This document shows, piece after piece, positions 4,729-5,897 of a DNA stretch of 5,897 bases. The notes beneath the pieces are model-generated. The model saw only the letters and a list, made by a program, of their open reading frames with translations, was not told where the DNA came from and searched no databases. Positions within the stretch are counted from its first letter, which is position 1. Each line of letters opens with the position of its first letter. The stretch is from an uncultured Campylobacter sp. (lineage in GTDB: Bacteria > Campylobacterota > Campylobacteria > Campylobacterales > Campylobacteraceae), in assembly GCA_905373295.1 (NCBI GenBank), contig CAJPSJ010000127.1:1-5897 (forward strand). The letters are read 5' to 3'. The position numbers were made by a program, and so were the translations under genes.

Positions 4729-5746
4729 AAATTTAGAAAAATTTTTCTCAAAAATCGACGTGGCGGAGTTTGGAATTTCGGCGGGCTCAAAGCTCGCTTC
4801 AAAAAATCATAAACTTGCAGGAAGTGCGAGAGACGGGAACGGCGACAAGCCCTTAAAATCACAAGACGGCGCGGATTTTTGCGACGGACAGTCATATTTT
4901 AGCGGCGCGCAGCAAGCTGAAATTTTAAAATTTAATGCCGAGCCGCCGTTTGATGCCGAGAAAGCACACTTAAAATTTAACGTCCGTCCATTGCAGTCGG
5001 AGCCGGGCGTCAGACAAGCGTTTGCGTTCGGTGACGAGCCGCCGCAGGCGCAGTTTGATGGCGAGCAAGCGCAGGCAAAGATCGAAAATTTTATGCGCGA
5101 TCTACTGCAAAACTATTTGCTTTGCGTAAGCGGCGCGGAATTCGCCTTCGCGGAGATCGAGGCGTATTTCACGGGCGTGGATCGCAATACCTACAAGCGC
5201 ACGTCGCGGGCGGGCGAGATATTTTTTCACAATTTCGGCTTTGACATTTCGTTTCGCAGCGTCCCGCAAAGCGGCGGCGGGATTTTGGTGCGAAGTCTGC
5301 GCGTCCTAAGTGGCGCAGAGCTTTTGGCGGGCGGCTTACCGGATTCAACAGGCTGCTTACCCGGCTTGGCAGGCGGCTTGCACGGCTTGGCGGAGAGCGG
5401 CCTGCTCGGCTTTGCCGCCGCCCCGCTCATACAAAACGGCGATTTTATCGCGGGTCCGCGCAAATGCATGGGTAAAATTTTAAATCTGCAAACGCAAAAT
5501 TTAAGCTTTTCTTTAAAGTATGCGCCGAAAATAGCGCATGCAGCGGGCTTTAGCAACCGAATCCGACGGGGCGAGATCGTAAATGAAGCGAATTTGGACG
5601 CAAATATGCCAAGCGGCGCGGCGGGTGCGGCGAAGCTTGCGAATGAGCCGCGCAGGCTTACCAGCGAGGAGTTTGAGGTATATCTGAGCGCAGGCTGCGC
5701 TACGGCGAAAACATATAAAAAATCGCTACAAAGATATGGGGGCTAA
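4715..5746 (+). CDS. Putative MPG/AAG-like DNA glycosylase-fold protein with low-complexity insertions
   Basis: A 343-residue protein. The conserved-looking core starts near residue 122 (KIENFMRDLLQNYLLC). It continues with AEIEAY (146-151), D156, R162, GEIFFHNFGFDISF (167-180), GGILVRSL (188-195) and IAGPRKCMGKIL (245-256). This order resembles the 3-methyladenine DNA glycosylase (MPG/AAG) family: ETEAY with the catalytic Glu, an aromatic G..YVY strand, VLIRAL, then GPGKL..ALGI. The match is by eye and distant, so the base-excision role is tentative. Residues about 15-120 are compositionally biased and may be an N-terminal insertion. Residues 199-238 are a Gly/Leu repeat separating the IRAL-like and GP.K motifs. 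The start overlaps paralogue 2 by 14 bases with a weak AAGAG ribosome site (4706-4710), implying coupling. A shorter start at 5092 (MRDLLQ) is possible but has no visible ribosome site. Confidence 0.55.
   Translation: MLGDENLEKFFSKIDVAEFGISAGSKLASKNHKLAGSARDGNGDKPLKSQDGADFCDGQSYFSGAQQAEILKFNAEPPFDAEKAHLKFNVRPLQSEPGVRQAFAFGDEPPQAQFDGEQAQAKIENFMRDLLQNYLLCVSGAEFAFAEIEAYFTGVDRNTYKRTSRAGEIFFHNFGFDISFRSVPQSGGGILVRSLRVLSGAELLAGGLPDSTGCLPGLAGGLHGLAESGLLGFAAAPLIQNGDFIAGPRKCMGKILNLQTQNLSFSLKYAPKIAHAAGFSNRIRRGEIVNEANLDANMPSGAAGAAKLANEPRRLTSEEFEVYLSAGCATAKTYKKSLQRYGG
4940..5065 (+). repeat. Imperfect direct duplication within the N-terminal extension of the glycosylase-like gene
   Basis: GAGCCGCCG followed by TTTGATGCCGAG (4940-4960) recurs as GAGCCGCCG, nine extra bases, then TTTGATGGCGAG (5036-5065). 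The protein copies are EPPFDAE and EPPQAQFDGE. The nine-base difference keeps the frame. It indicates that this low-complexity stretch grew by local duplication. Confidence 0.6.
5330..5413 (+). repeat. Four 21-bp tandem units encoding Gly/Leu heptads in the glycosylase-like gene
   Basis: Units start at 5330 (GGLPDST), 5351 (GCLPGLA), 5372 (GGLHGLA) and 5393 (ESGLLGF). The second and third share GGCTTG and GGCTTGGC blocks in the same register; the first and fourth are more diverged. The period is the same seven codons as in the paralogue tails, but the residues are unrelated. Confidence 0.7.
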
Positions 5747-5809
5747 ATTTTGATCAAACGGCGCGTAGCGGGCGAGCGGTAAAATTTAATGAGCTTTAAG
5801 CGGCGAGGC

Positions 5810-5815
5810 TATAAA
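5810..5815 (+). promoter_or_regulatory. Possible promoter -10 box (TATAAA) before the last gene
   Basis: TATAAAAT occurs at 5810-5817 in the 97-base gap after the glycosylase-like gene, 28 bases upstream of the next ATG. This is the same spacing as the predicted promoter at 1401. No clear terminator precedes it. Confidence 0.4.
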
Positions 5816-5843
5816 ATGGCGCGTCCAAAATTAAAGGCGGCAA

Positions 5844-5897
5844 ATGGATCAAAGCAGGCTTGAGGAATTAAGAAAGCTACTACAAAAGCGGCATCAG
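5844..5897 (+). CDS. Start of a gene running off the window, product unknown
   Basis: The ATG at 5844 is preceded by AAAGG (5833-5837) with six bases of spacing. The frame stays open to the end of the window, giving 18 residues: charged, Leu-rich and probably helical (SRLEELRKLLQKR). Too little is present to name it. Confidence 0.5.
   Translation, partial: MDQSRLEELRKLLQKRHQ

Noticed and set aside
4503..4895. Open frame of 130 codons on the - strand
   Set aside because: Antisense to the paralogue 2 tail repeats; in-frame repeats keep opposite frames open without coding meaning.
5227..5556. Open frame of 109 codons on the - strand, Pro/Lys-rich
   Set aside because: It is the mirror of the Gly/Leu repeat loop; repeated PPAK-like segments are the reverse reading of the 21-bp units.
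5816..5863. Short frame (15 codons) starting at an ATG inside the possible -10 box
   Set aside because: It overlaps the better supported start at 5844, has no ribosome site, and its ATG lies upstream of the likely transcription start.

Overview
The window looks like chromosomal DNA from a relatively GC-rich Campylobacter, of the oral C. gracilis / C. showae / C. rectus type. This is inferred from three things: the protein style, the very high density of the word AAATTT (about 50 copies by hand count) in otherwise GC-rich DNA, and C-terminal tails full of Campylobacter-type N-glycosylation sequons. No database search was possible, so family names rest on recognised motifs. All genes read on the + strand.

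Left part (1-2694): the 3' part of a nucleosidase/phosphorylase-fold enzyme carrying a large low-complexity insertion; a small five-helix membrane protein (882-1361); and, behind its own predicted promoter, a radical-SAM protein of the spore photoproduct lyase (SPL) family (1435-2694). A gene-free stretch (2695-3058) follows, rich in AAATTT and holding a perfect AT-only inverted repeat.

Right part (3059-5746): four genes whose ends overlap by 11, 14 and 14 bases, most simply one translationally coupled operon. They are a short-chain dehydrogenase; two tandem paralogues of an unrecognised membrane-anchored protein (3714-4199 and 4186-4728); and a protein resembling the 3-methyladenine (MPG/AAG) DNA glycosylase family (4715-5746), interrupted by low-complexity segments. 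A new gene begins at 5844 and runs off the end.

The most interesting content is in the paralogue pair. Each has an N-terminal membrane anchor, a four-cysteine domain with identical Cys spacing, and a C-terminal tail of 7-residue (21-bp) units, each tail presenting four matches to the PglB sequon D/E-X-N-X-S/T. The two copies differ by one inserted unit. They look like dedicated periplasmic glycan-bearing proteins. Segments of 7-codon periodicity also occur inside the nucleosidase-like and glycosylase-like genes, so in-frame 21-bp repeat growth appears to be shaping several unrelated genes here.
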